Assembly (NCBI RefSeq): GCF_902859765.1
Contig: NZ_CADIJV010000006.1
Location: forward strand, 142,555 to 206,554
From: Achromobacter pulmonis
GTDB lineage: Bacteria; Pseudomonadota; Gammaproteobacteria; Burkholderiales; Burkholderiaceae_B
Length of the DNA stretch: 64,000 bases
Direction of reading: 5' to 3'
The position numbers and the translations under genes are program-made. Position 1 is the first letter of the stretch. Each line of letters opens with the position of its first letter. The notes under the pieces are model-generated. The model was not told where the DNA came from and searched no databases. It worked only from the letters and a program-made list of their open reading frames with translations. Shown one piece after another: positions 1-9,209 of the stretch.

Positions 1-39
1 GATTCGTTGCACCGCACGGACACCGAATACAATCGCGTC

Positions 40-1233
40 ATGACAGACAAGACTCTCGCTACCGATCCGGCCGTTCAATCGGCCGCCCCGGGCGCCAGCG
101 CCCCCGCATCGGCTCCGGCCGATGCCGTCAAGTCCCGTGCAGCCAAGCGGGGCAGTGGCCCGCTGCTGACCGCCCTCATCATCGTCATCCTGCTGGCCGT
201 GGGCCTGGGCTATGCCCTGTGGCTGCAACGCACCCAGTTCGTGAGCGCCGGCCGTGAGGTCGCGTCGCGCCTGGAGACGCTGACGACCGATGTGGCGCAG
301 GCGCGCAGGGACACCCGCGAGGCCCTGGCCCTGGCGCAGGCCCAGGCCGGCCGCCTGGCCGACCTCGAGCAAAGCGTGCGCGAGACCCAGAGCCAGTACA
401 ACGCCTTGCAACAGGCCTGGCAGAACTTCAACGACAGCGCCAGCGACGAGCTGCTGGCCAACGACGTCGAGCGCCTGCTGACCATCGGCAGCCAGCAACT
501 GCGGCTGGCCGGCAACGTCTCCAATGCCATTGTCGCGCTGGAGACGGCGCAATCGCGCCTGGCCCGCGCCGACCGTCCGCGTTTCTCCAGCCTGCAGCAA
601 GCGATCAATGGCGACCTGGACCGCCTGCGCGCCGTGTCGACGGTCGACATCCCCGCCCAATCGGCCCGCATCGAGCGTCTGACCGCGCTGGTCGGCAAGG
701 CGCCGCTGCTGGTGCCGGACGCCGCCGCGCCGGGCATCGCGCCCGCCGGCCAGACCCGTCCGGCCACGCCCGCGCCGGCGGCGGTCGATCCGCAGGCCGC
801 GCTGCCGGCCGATGCGCCCTGGTGGCAACGTTGGCGCGCCGAGGTGGCATCCTGGCCCGGTCGTGCCGGCGCGGCGCTGGCGCATGAGCTGGGGGGCCTG
901 ATCACCATCCAGCGCGTCGACGAACCGGCCGCGCTGCTGCTGTCGCCGGAACAGGCCGACCAGGTGCGTGGCACGCTGCGCCAGCGCCTGCTGACCGTGC
1001 AACTGGCCATGCTGATGCGCCAGCCCACGGTCTGGAAGAGCGAGCTCGACAACGTCGGCACCACGCTGGCCAAGTACTTCGACACTCGCTCTCCCGATAC
1101 CGTCGCGGCCCAAAACCTGGCGCGCGAACTGGCGCAAACCGACATCGCCGTGCGCATGCCCGACGTGTCCGACAGCCTGAACGCCGTGGCCGCGCTGCGC
1201 GCCGCCGGCTTCAAGACCAGCGAGCAGGACTAA
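40..1233 (+). CDS. hemX: HemX-like membrane protein (uroporphyrinogen-III C-methyltransferase homologue)
   Basis: The 397-residue protein matches the HemX family, usually encoded between hemD and hemY in proteobacterial haem loci. HemX is annotated as a uroporphyrinogen-III methyltransferase, but its true biochemical role is uncertain. An Ala/Pro-rich cytoplasmic N-terminus (about 1-40) precedes one transmembrane segment (about 41-62) and a Gln/Ala-rich probable coiled coil (about 70-135). The rest is a soluble domain. I chose the ATG at 40; an in-frame TTG at 7 would add 11 residues. The stop is 5 bp before hemY, so the two are surely cotranscribed, and upstream haem genes probably lie outside the window. 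Confidence 0.88.
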   Translation: MTDKTLATDPAVQSAAPGASAPASAPADAVKSRAAKRGSGPLLTALIIVILLAVGLGYALWLQRTQFVSAGREVASRLETLTTDVAQARRDTREALALAQAQAGRLADLEQSVRETQSQYNALQQAWQNFNDSASDELLANDVERLLTIGSQQLRLAGNVSNAIVALETAQSRLARADRPRFSSLQQAINGDLDRLRAVSTVDIPAQSARIERLTALVGKAPLLVPDAAAPGIAPAGQTRPATPAPAAVDPQAALPADAPWWQRWRAEVASWPGRAGAALAHELGGLITIQRVDEPAALLLSPEQADQVRGTLRQRLLTVQLAMLMRQPTVWKSELDNVGTTLAKYFDTRSPDTVAAQNLARELAQTDIAVRMPDVSDSLNAVAALRAAGFKTSEQD

Positions 1234-1238
1234 GGCCC

Positions 1239-2867
1239 ATGCGTACCTGGTTCTGGACTCTGCTGCTCGCCGTCATCGCCGTCACCCTGGCGGTGGTGCT
1301 GCGTTCCCATTCCGGCAATGTATTGCTGCTGGTCTGGCCATGGCGCATCTCGATGTCGCTGACGTTGGCCGTGCTGCTGATCGTGGCGGCATTCGTGGTG
1401 CTGTACGTGGGCCTGCGCCTGCTGGCCTGGCTGCTTGCCATTCCCGATCGTGTGCGCGCCTGGCGCGGCAAGCGGGCCCAGGCGCGCGATCACGAACTGC
1501 TCGAACGCGGCTGGATCGGCCTGCTCGAAGGCCGTTACTCGCACGCCGAGAAAGACCTGACGCGCCTGCTGGACCAGACCAAGGTGCAGACTCGCCGCGT
1601 GCTGGCCGCCCTGTCGGCCGCCCGCGCGGCGCATGGCCTGGGCGAATTCGATCGCCGTGACCGCCTGCTGGCCACCGCCCAGGAACAGGCGGGCGCCGAG
1701 CCCGGACTGGTGGAGGCCACCGCCACGGTCTCGGCCGATATGCTCCTCGACCAGGGCCACGCCGAGCGCGCGCTGGCGGTGCTGGCGCCATTGGCCGACG
1801 GCGGCGCGCGCCATCTGCACACCATGCGCTTGCTGCTGCGCGCGCATACCGCCCTGCGCCATGACGAACAGGTCTTCACGTTGGCCCGCGGCCTGTTGCG
1901 CCGCAATGCGCTGGCCCGTGGCGAAGGTGACCACCTGATCGACGTGGCGGGCGCGGCGCGGCTGCGCGCGGGCGCCGCCAACGGCGCCTGGCGCGCCGTC
2001 TGGAAGGATCTGAGGTCCGAGGAGCGCCTGCTGCCCGAGATCGCGCTGGCGGGCGCCGCCGCGTTCGAGGCGGCGGGCGAGGCCGGCGATGCGGCCAAGG
2101 TGCTCGAGGCGGCCATCGCCGTCAAGTTCAATCCCACCCTGGTGGCCGCCTATGCCCGTTGCGATGCCGAGCAGGTTTCGCGCCGTCTGGCCAAGGCCGA
2201 GACCTGGCTGCAACAGCGTCCCACCGACCCGGACCTGCTGACTGCGCTGGGCATGCTGTGCCTGAACGGCCAGCTGTGGGGCCAGGCCGAGCGCTATCTG
2301 CTGCGCAGCCTGTCGCGTCGCAATGATGCCCAGACCCATGCGCTGCTGGGCAGCCTGTACGATCGCCTCGACCGCCCGGCCGACGCCGTGCGCCATTGGC
2401 GCCTGGCAACCGCCGCCAGCATGGCATTGCCGGTGCTGGCCGCCGACGCGGCGCTGCCGGCCGCCGACACGGGTTCTGATCCCTATCGCCTGGATGCCGA
2501 AGGCGGCTATGCGGTGGGGCTGTCCGATGGCGATGCCGAGATCGGCGGCGACTATCCCTCCCTGCCACCGGCCGTGGCGGCGTCCGCCTCGGACTACGTG
2601 CTGGATCCGGATGCCCGCGTCAGCAAGGAACAGCAGGCGCGCGCGCTGGCGCCCGAAGAAGCCCCGCTGGCCGGAGGCACGTCCGACATCGACGAGTATT
2701 TCGACAGCGCGCCGATTCCCGCGGCGGCATTCGACAACCCCGTGCCCACCTATTCAACGGCCAGCAGCCCGGCCGCGCCCAAGCCGTCGGCGCCCGCGCC
2801 GGCCACGCCGGCCGCCGTGCCGGTGCCGACCACCAAACCGCCGTTCAAGGACGACGGTTCGCTTTGA
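1239..2867 (+). CDS. hemY: Haem biosynthesis-associated TPR protein HemY
   Basis: This 542-residue protein has the HemY layout: two N-terminal membrane segments (about 3-20 and 35-60, around an Arg/Trp-rich turn), then a long helical TPR-like region, then a low-complexity Pro/Ala tail over the last 100 residues. HemY proteins of this kind are inner-membrane TPR proteins linked to coproporphyrin/protohaem synthesis. They are unrelated to the protoporphyrinogen oxidase also named HemY in Bacillus. It follows hemX by 5 bp in the same operon. The acidic/Ala-Pro tail is longer than I would expect in enterobacterial HemY. Confidence 0.88.
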   Translation: MRTWFWTLLLAVIAVTLAVVLRSHSGNVLLLVWPWRISMSLTLAVLLIVAAFVVLYVGLRLLAWLLAIPDRVRAWRGKRAQARDHELLERGWIGLLEGRYSHAEKDLTRLLDQTKVQTRRVLAALSAARAAHGLGEFDRRDRLLATAQEQAGAEPGLVEATATVSADMLLDQGHAERALAVLAPLADGGARHLHTMRLLLRAHTALRHDEQVFTLARGLLRRNALARGEGDHLIDVAGAARLRAGAANGAWRAVWKDLRSEERLLPEIALAGAAAFEAAGEAGDAAKVLEAAIAVKFNPTLVAAYARCDAEQVSRRLAKAETWLQQRPTDPDLLTALGMLCLNGQLWGQAERYLLRSLSRRNDAQTHALLGSLYDRLDRPADAVRHWRLATAASMALPVLAADAALPAADTGSDPYRLDAEGGYAVGLSDGDAEIGGDYPSLPPAVAASASDYVLDPDARVSKEQQARALAPEEAPLAGGTSDIDEYFDSAPIPAAAFDNPVPTYSTASSPAAPKPSAPAPATPAAVPVPTTKPPFKDDGSL

Positions 2868-2896
2868 TCCTCTTTTCAGACTGACAAGGTTCAATC

Positions 2897-3427
2897 ATGA
2901 GTTATGACCGCGTGTCCCCCGGCAAGAAGCTGCCGGAAGACTTCAATGTCATCATCGAGATTCCCATGAACGCCGACCCGGTGAAGTATGAGGTCGACAA
3001 GGAATCGGGCGCGATCTTCGTCGACCGCTTCATGCTGACGGCCATGCACTATCCGTGCAACTACGGCTACATCCCGCAGACCCTGTCGGAAGACGGCGAC
3101 CCCGCCGACGTGCTGGTGCTGACCCCGTTCCCGATCCAGATCGGCGCCGTGGTGCGCTGCCGCGCCATCGGCGTGCTGGAAATGGATGACGAGTCGGGTG
3201 GCGACGCCAAGCTGCTGGCCGTGCCGATCGAGAAGCTGTATCCCCCGTACCGCAACATCAAGTCCTACGAAGACCTGCCGGCCGAAGACACGGCCCGCAT
3301 CCAGCACTTCTTCGAACACTACAAGGACCTGGAAAAGGGCAAGTGGGTCAAGGTCAAGGGCTGGAAGGGCGTCGACGCCGCCCACGAGGAAATCGTCAAG
3401 AGCGCCGAGCGCTACAACAAGGCCTGA
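2897..3427 (+). CDS. ppa: Inorganic pyrophosphatase
   Basis: A 176-residue family I soluble inorganic pyrophosphatase that hydrolyses PPi to two phosphates in the cytoplasm, using Mg2+. The signature DGDPADV lies at residues 66-72, and the conserved Tyr/Lys/Glu-rich core (for example [12 protein letters not shown] at 21-32) is present. Length is normal for the bacterial hexameric enzyme. It begins 29 bp after hemY and may be read from the same transcript. Its TGA stop directly abuts the stop of the convergent IclR gene inside a perfect 20-bp palindrome. Confidence 0.97.
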   Translation: MSYDRVSPGKKLPEDFNVIIEIPMNADPVKYEVDKESGAIFVDRFMLTAMHYPCNYGYIPQTLSEDGDPADVLVLTPFPIQIGAVVRCRAIGVLEMDDESGGDAKLLAVPIEKLYPPYRNIKSYEDLPAEDTARIQHFFEHYKDLEKGKWVKVKGWKGVDAAHEEIVKSAERYNKA

Positions 3428-3437
3428 TCAGGCCTTG
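3418..3437. terminator. 20-bp perfect palindrome over two abutting stop codons
   Basis: The sequence CAAGGCCTGATCAGGCCTTG equals its own reverse complement. Its central TGATCA supplies TGA for ppa on the plus strand (3425-3427) and for the IclR gene on the minus strand (3428-3430). It may act as a bidirectional terminator or a roadblock for convergent transcription. There is no T-run on either side, so an intrinsic-terminator role is only a suggestion. Confidence 0.4.
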
Positions 3438-4267
3438 CCGCGCCGCGCCGGTGTCGCACCGGCGGGCGCTTTCTGGCGGCGCGGCCGCGACGGCATGATG
3501 CCGATCGCCGCCGCGCCGTTGTCTTGCAGGCCCTGCAGGTTCTGGGTGACCTGCGCCGCCGCGGCCTGGATGCGTTCCCGCAGCAGCGCCAGCCGCGCGG
3601 GCGGGGTGCGCGCCTGGGCGGCGATGAACACCAGGCTGCCCACCACCTTCTGGTCCGGCGTGAAGATCGCCGAGCCGATGCCCATCAATCCCGGATCGAC
3701 CTCGCCGTGCGACACGCACACGCCGGCCGCGCGCAACTGCTTGAGATTGGCGCGAAAGGCATCCCAGTCTTCGCCCAGCCCGGCCTCGCGGATTTCGCTG
3801 GCGTGCCACAGCATCAGGTTGCGCAGCTGGTAGGGCGGCAGGTTGGCCAGGATGGGCTTGGCGGTGGCGCCCCGGAACATCGGGAAGGGGCGGCCACGCG
3901 CGTAGCTCGACTCGATCGAGTGGTCGGTCCAGTAGCGGTCCACGCACATCACCTTGTCGCCGTAATAGCTGCACAGCATCAAGTTGGCGTTGAGCTCGTC
4001 GCCGGTGGCGCGCATCACCTCGCGCGCCGCGCGCATCAGCGGGTCGTGCTGGCGCAGGTGCCGGTCGAGCTCGATGATGCGTGAGCCGAGCACATAGGCG
4101 CCGCCCGCGGTGGGCGCCAGCAGGCCGCTCTCGGTCAGCGACTTGAGATAGCGGTAGGCCGTGGCGCGTGAGCAATCCAGATGCGCCATGACGTCCTCCT
4201 GGAACGCGGCGGTGGTGTCGTCGCGGAAGAGATCGAGAATGGACAACATGCGATCGGGAGTGCTCAT
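3428..4267 (-). CDS. IclR-family transcriptional regulator
   Basis: A 279-residue regulator with an N-terminal winged helix-turn-helix (about 8-55, recognition region around CSRATAYRYLKSLTESGLL) and a C-terminal IclR effector domain containing the family-typical segment GMPI-like 'FRGATAKPIL'. The ATG at 4267 is chosen because the HTH starts immediately after it; longer in-frame reading upstream is shadow of the SDR gene. It is the last gene of the minus-strand cupin/binding-protein/SDR group (14 bp after the SDR stop). It probably controls this catabolic cluster and the divergent transporter operon. The basic C-terminal tail is unusual for the family. Confidence 0.9.
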   Translation of the reverse strand: MSTPDRMLSILDLFRDDTTAAFQEDVMAHLDCSRATAYRYLKSLTESGLLAPTAGGAYVLGSRIIELDRHLRQHDPLMRAAREVMRATGDELNANLMLCSYYGDKVMCVDRYWTDHSIESSYARGRPFPMFRGATAKPILANLPPYQLRNLMLWHASEIREAGLGEDWDAFRANLKQLRAAGVCVSHGEVDPGLMGIGSAIFTPDQKVVGSLVFIAAQARTPPARLALLRERIQAAAAQVTQNLQGLQDNGAAAIGIMPSRPRRQKAPAGATPARRGKA

Positions 4268-4281
4268 TGCTGCTGACGCGC

Positions 4282-5046
4282 CTAGTGAATGTGGAAGCCG
4301 CCGTTGACGTCGACCACGATGCCGGTTGAGTAGGAGGACAGGTCCGAGGCCAGGAACAGAATGGCCCGCGCCACATCGGCCGGGGTGCCGAAGCGTTGCA
4401 GCGGAATGCCCTGTTTGAGTTCTTGCTCCCAATTTTCGCCGAATTTTCCCCGTGTCATGTCGGTCTCGATGATGCCGGGGGCGACGCAGTTGGCGCGCAC
4501 CCCGCGCGGCCCCAGTTCCCGCGCCAGCGCCTTGGTGAAACTGATCACCCCGCCCTTGGAGGCGGCATAGTGCGAGCCGCCCAGCAGCCCGCCGCCGCGC
4601 AGCGCCGCGGTCGAGCCCAGGTTGACGATGGCCGGGCCGCGGTCGCTCTCCAGCAGGCGTGGCAGGGCGGCGCGGGTGACGTTGTAGGTGCCGGTCAGGT
4701 TGACGTCGATCATGCGGCGGAACTCATCCTCGGGCAGTTCCCAGATGCGGGTGGCGGCGACGATGCCGGCGTTGTTCACCAGCACGTCAATGCCGCCAAG
4801 CGCCTGCGCCGCCAGGCCGACGGCCTGTTCGCAGGAGGCGGCGCTGGCGATATCGCAATACAGGTTGACGCGGCCATGGGCAAGGGTGGCGTCGCCGGTT
4901 TCGGCATAGTCGCGGTCCAGCACGGCAACGCTGGCGCCTTGCGCCAGGCATTGCGCCACGACGGCCGCGCCGATGCCACGGGGGTTGGCGCCCCCTGTGA
5001 CGACGGCCCGCTTGCCGGCCAGTAGTCCGAGCGGGCCGCCGCTCAT
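4282..5046 (-). CDS. Short-chain dehydrogenase/reductase
   Basis: A 254-residue classical SDR, expected to oxidise an alcohol or reduce a carbonyl with NAD(P). The Rossmann start TGGANPRGIG (residues 17-26) is a two-residue-longer variant of TGxxxGIG. The NNAG motif, the catalytic Ser in GSTAALRGG and the YAASK motif are all present. The start ATG overlaps the stop of the upstream binding-protein gene by 4 bp (ATGA), so translation is coupled. It is a second SDR within one cluster, the other being at 6953, which suggests two oxidation steps on the imported compound. The exact substrate cannot be named. Confidence 0.92.
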   Translation of the reverse strand: MSGGPLGLLAGKRAVVTGGANPRGIGAAVVAQCLAQGASVAVLDRDYAETGDATLAHGRVNLYCDIASAASCEQAVGLAAQALGGIDVLVNNAGIVAATRIWELPEDEFRRMIDVNLTGTYNVTRAALPRLLESDRGPAIVNLGSTAALRGGGLLGGSHYAASKGGVISFTKALARELGPRGVRANCVAPGIIETDMTRGKFGENWEQELKQGIPLQRFGTPADVARAILFLASDLSSYSTGIVVDVNGGFHIH

Positions 5047-6254
5047 CGTTTCACCAGCGCGCAGCCGCCCTGGTCCAGCGGGCGGAATGCCTGTTCGGCG
5101 GGGATCTTGCGCACCAGCTTGTAATAGTCCCAGTCGCGCTTGGATTCCGACGGCTTCTTCACCTGGAACAGGTACAGGTCGCGCATCACGCGGCCATCCT
5201 CTCGGATGCGGCCGTTCTCGGTCATGAAGTCGTTGATGGGCGTGTCGTGCATCTTTTTGAGCACCGCCTCGGAACCATCGGTGCCGGCGGCCTTGACCGC
5301 GTTCAGGTAGTGCATGGTGGCGCTGTAGTTGCTGGCCTGCACCATCGAAGGCATGCGGCCGGTGCGTTTGAAGAAGCGTTCGGACCATTGCCGCGCCTTG
5401 TCGTCCTGGTCCCAGTAGAACGGCTCCACCAGGTTCAGCCCCTGGGCGTATTCCAGCCCGACGCTGCGCACGTCGACGATGCTCATGAACAGGGCGGCGA
5501 CGCGCTGCTTGCTGCCCATGATGCCAAACTCGAAGGCCTGCTTGATGCTGTTGATGGTGTCGCCGCTGCCATTGGCCAGGCCGATCACCTGGGCCTTGGA
5601 GGCCTGCGCCTGCAGCAGGAAGGACGAGAAATCGGCGCTGGCGATGGGATGGCGCACACTGCCCACCACCTGGCCGCCGTGGGCCTTGACCACCGCCATG
5701 GCATCGCGTTCGAGCGAATGGCCGAAGGCGTAATCGGAGGTGATGAAGTACCAGCTCTTGCCGCCATCTTCCATCACGCCGTTGGCCACGCCGGTGGCGT
5801 AGGCGTAGGTGTCGTAGGTCCAGTGCATGCCGTTGGGCGAGCAGGCCTTGCCGGTCAGGTCGGCCGAGCCGGCGCTGGTGAAGATCACCACGCGCTTCAT
5901 CTGCCGGGTCAGGTCCTGCACGGCCAGGGCGATGGCCGAGTTGGGTACGTCCAGGATCAGGTCGACCTGGTCATTCTCGTACCAACGTCGGGCAATGGAC
6001 ACGCCGATGTCGACCTTGTTCTGGTGGTCGGCGGACACCACCTCGATCGGCTTGCCCAGCACCGTGCCGCCGAAATCCTCGACGGCCATTTTCACGGCCT
6101 CGACGCCGAACTTGCCGGACAAGTCGGCCATCATGCCGGACTGGTCGCCCAGCACGCCGATCTTGACGACGTCGTCCGATACCTGGGCCTGGGCCGACAG
6201 GGCTACCGCGCCCAGCGCGCAGGCGGCCAGGCAATGCTTGAAACGGATCTTCAT
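5043..6254 (-). CDS. Liv-type ABC transporter periplasmic substrate-binding protein
   Basis: A 403-residue type I periplasmic binding protein (Leu/Ile/Val-binding family). A signal peptide of about 23 residues ends in AQA before QVSDDVVKIGVLGDQSG, the usual start of the mature domain. It would capture the substrate for the LivG/LivF/LivHM-like machinery encoded divergently at 7743-11087. Members of this subfamily in betaproteobacteria often bind aromatic or short organic acids rather than amino acids, so the ligand is open. It lies between the cupin gene (79 bp upstream) and the SDR (4-bp overlap). Confidence 0.93.
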   Translation of the reverse strand: MKIRFKHCLAACALGAVALSAQAQVSDDVVKIGVLGDQSGMMADLSGKFGVEAVKMAVEDFGGTVLGKPIEVVSADHQNKVDIGVSIARRWYENDQVDLILDVPNSAIALAVQDLTRQMKRVVIFTSAGSADLTGKACSPNGMHWTYDTYAYATGVANGVMEDGGKSWYFITSDYAFGHSLERDAMAVVKAHGGQVVGSVRHPIASADFSSFLLQAQASKAQVIGLANGSGDTINSIKQAFEFGIMGSKQRVAALFMSIVDVRSVGLEYAQGLNLVEPFYWDQDDKARQWSERFFKRTGRMPSMVQASNYSATMHYLNAVKAAGTDGSEAVLKKMHDTPINDFMTENGRIREDGRVMRDLYLFQVKKPSESKRDWDYYKLVRKIPAEQAFRPLDQGGCALVKR

Positions 6255-6333
6255 GGTTTTGTCTCCTCGGGGGCTTATGTCTGGGCGCGCCGCCCTGTGC
6301 CGGACGGTCGCGCGGGTCTTGCCGGGGCGATGC

Positions 6334-6732
6334 CTATTCCAGCGTCTGGCCGGCGTAGGCGTCGATGAACAGATTGGGTTTCAGGAAGAAGCTCAGCACC
6401 AGCGCGCCATGCGGCGCGCGCGCCACATGGCGGTTGCCGCGCGGGCGCCAGACGTAGTCTCCGGCGCGCACTTCGCCTTCGGCGTCGACGATCGAGCCTT
6501 CCAGCACATAGGTCTGCTCGACCTCGACATGCTCATGCAGCGGCAACTCGGTGCCGGGTTGCCAGCGGAACAGGGCCGTCAGCAGTCCGGACTCCTTGTC
6601 CTGCATCAGCACCTTCATGTCGATGCCTTCGACCTGTGTGGGCTTCCAGGGCAGTTCGTCAACCTTCAGGAAGCGCGATGCCAGCGGCGGCAGCGCATTG
6701 GCCGCAGGGCAGCCAGGGGTTTCGAGGGCCAT
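6334..6732 (-). CDS. Cupin-domain protein
   Basis: A 132-residue single-domain cupin. The metal-binding set H66-x-H68-x3-E72 (in LHEHVEVEQ) and H102 (in GNRHVARA) is intact, so it probably binds Fe, Mn or Zn. It resembles ChrR-like cupins and small dioxygenase/isomerase cupins found with aromatic or keto-acid catabolic genes. It is the first gene of the minus-strand operon with the binding protein, SDR and IclR regulator. Enzymatic reaction unknown. Confidence 0.88.
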   Translation of the reverse strand: MALETPGCPAANALPPLASRFLKVDELPWKPTQVEGIDMKVLMQDKESGLLTALFRWQPGTELPLHEHVEVEQTYVLEGSIVDAEGEVRAGDYVWRPRGNRHVARAPHGALVLSFFLKPNLFIDAYAGQTLE

Positions 6733-6783
6733 GATGTCTCCTAGCCAAAACTCGTTATGGAAGAAAAGATAAAAATCTTGTTA

Positions 6784-6827
6784 TTGAGTGTTTAAAAAGA
6801 GTCGCGTATATTGAGATTTATGTCAAT
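6784..6827 (+). promoter_or_regulatory. Candidate sigma-70 promoter with overlapping operator for the SDR-ABC operon
   Basis: A -35-like TTGAGT (6784-6789) and -10-like TATATT (6807-6812) are separated by 17 bp in an AT-rich stretch between the divergent cupin and SDR genes. An inverted repeat ATTGA-N8-TCAAT (6810-6827) overlaps the -10 and expected start site. This is a plausible place for the local IclR regulator to bind; the binding is inference. Confidence 0.5.
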
Positions 6828-6952
6828 CACGTTTTCCCGCGATGAAAACGGAGCGACACGGGCCGGACCAGGGCGCCGCAATCTTCGGGATACCCCCCTT
6901 CCGAAAGCCGCGGCGCCGAGAGATCCGGTGCCTATAGAACAAGGAGACAAGC

Positions 6953-7732
6953 TTGAATCAGGACTATCTGGGCCAGACCTTCGGGTTGGCCGGGCGCACC
7001 GCGCTGGTGACGGGCGGCGCGCGCGGGCTGGGGTATGCGATCGCCGCCGGCCTGGGCCGGGCGGGCGCGCATGTGGTGATCAATGACCTGTCGCGGGACG
7101 CCTGCGACGCCGCCTGCGCCCAATTGGCCGCGGCCGGGATCGATGCGCGCAGCGCGGTGTTCGACGTGGCCGACGGCGCCGCCGTGGCCGAGGCCATTGC
7201 GCGGCTGCAGGCCGATGGCATCGCCATCGACGTGCTGGTCAGCAATGCCGGCAATCAGAACCGCAAGCCGGTGGTCGAGATGACGCCCGCCGAATGGCAG
7301 GCGTTGCAGAACGTCCACGTCAATGGCGCCTTCCATTGCGCCCGCGCGGTGCTGCCCGCCATGGCGGCGCGCGGCTTCGGCCGCATCGTGCTGATGTCGT
7401 CGGTCGCGGGCCAGGCCACCATGCCGAACATTGCTGCCTACGCCACCGCCAAGGGCGCGATCGCCGCGTTCACGCGCGCGCTGGCGGTCGAGTATGGCGG
7501 CCAGGGCGTCACCTGCAACGCGCTCGCGCCCGGGTTCGTGCGCACCGATTTCACCCAGGGGCTGCAGGACAATCCGCAGTTCCAGTCGTTCCTGGCGACG
7601 GCGGTGCCGGTGGGGCGCTGGGCCACGCCCGAGGACGTGGCGCCCGCCGTGGTGTACCTGGCCTCGCCCGGCGCCGCATTCGTCAACGGCCACGTGCTGG
7701 CGATCGACGGCGGCCTGTTGGCCCGCATGTAG
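6953..7732 (+). CDS. Short-chain dehydrogenase/reductase (gluconate 5-dehydrogenase-like)
   Basis: A 259-residue classical SDR with TGGARGLG at residues 20-27, SNAGNQN, the catalytic Ser in MSSVAGQ and YATAK. It resembles gluconate 5-dehydrogenase/3-oxoacyl-reductase-like SDRs, and cofactor preference is not certain. The start is TTG at 6953, supported by a strong AAGGAG at 6941-6946 spaced 6 bases away; no better ATG exists nearby. It opens the plus-strand operon, with the LivG-like ATPase 10 bp downstream. Confidence 0.92.
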   Translation: MNQDYLGQTFGLAGRTALVTGGARGLGYAIAAGLGRAGAHVVINDLSRDACDAACAQLAAAGIDARSAVFDVADGAAVAEAIARLQADGIAIDVLVSNAGNQNRKPVVEMTPAEWQALQNVHVNGAFHCARAVLPAMAARGFGRIVLMSSVAGQATMPNIAAYATAKGAIAAFTRALAVEYGGQGVTCNALAPGFVRTDFTQGLQDNPQFQSFLATAVPVGRWATPEDVAPAVVYLASPGAAFVNGHVLAIDGGLLARM

Positions 7733-7742
7733 GAGGACGGTC

Positions 7743-8503
7743 ATGAACACCCAAGCGGTTCTGTCCGCCCAGGGGCTGGTCAAGCGGTTCGGCGGCTTCA
7801 ACGCCGTCGACGGCGTGTCCCTGGCCCTGCGGGAAGGTTCCATTCATGCCTTGATCGGCCCCAACGGCGCCGGCAAGACCACCTGCTTCAACCTGCTGAC
7901 CAAGTTCCTGGCGCCCGACCAGGGCGTGATCCATTATCGCGGCCGCGACATCACCGCGCTGGCGCCGGAGCAGATCGCGCGCCTGGGCATCGTGCGCTCG
8001 TTCCAGATCTCGGCGGTGTTCCTGGGGCTGACCGTCTTGCAGAACATGCGCGTGGCGCTGATGCGCCAGCACGGCGATGGCATGCGCTTCTGGCGCAGCC
8101 GCCGCAGCGTCGATCGTCTTAACGACCAGGGCCTGGCCTTGCTGGAGGCGGTCGGCCTGGCTGACCTGGCCGACACCACGGCGGCCTTGCTGCCCTATGG
8201 CCGCAAGCGCGCGCTGGAGATTGCCATGACGCTGGCCCTGGAGCCCGATGTGATGCTGCTGGACGAGCCCATGGCCGGCCTGGGCCAGGAGGACGTGGCG
8301 CGCATCGCGGCGTTGATCCGCCGGGTCTCGGCCAACCGCAGCATCCTGATGGTGGAACACAATCTGTCGGTGGTGGCGGACCTGTCCGATTCCATCACGG
8401 TGCTGGCGCGCGGCGCGGTGCTGGCGCAGGGTGATTACGCCACCGTGTCGCGCGACGAGCGCGTCATCACCGCCTACATGGGCGCCGACGAGGGGGATGA
8501 CTG

Positions 8504-8504
<1 letters not shown>
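7743..8504 (+). CDS. Liv-type ABC transporter ATP-binding protein (LivG-like)
   Basis: A 253-residue ABC ATPase. Walker A GPNGAGKTT is at residues 39-47 and Walker B is VMLLDEPMAG, followed by the H-loop in MVEHNLSVV. The signature motif reads LPYGRKRALEIA in place of LSGGQ, a variant common in LivG-type subunits. A longer upstream reading in the same frame is shadow of the SDR, so ATG 7743 is taken. Its TGA shares one base with the ATG of the next ATPase gene. It energises import through the LivHM fusion at 9210. Confidence 0.95.
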
Positions 8505-9196
<692 letters not shown>

Positions 9197-9209
9197 AGGG
9201 GAGAATCCT

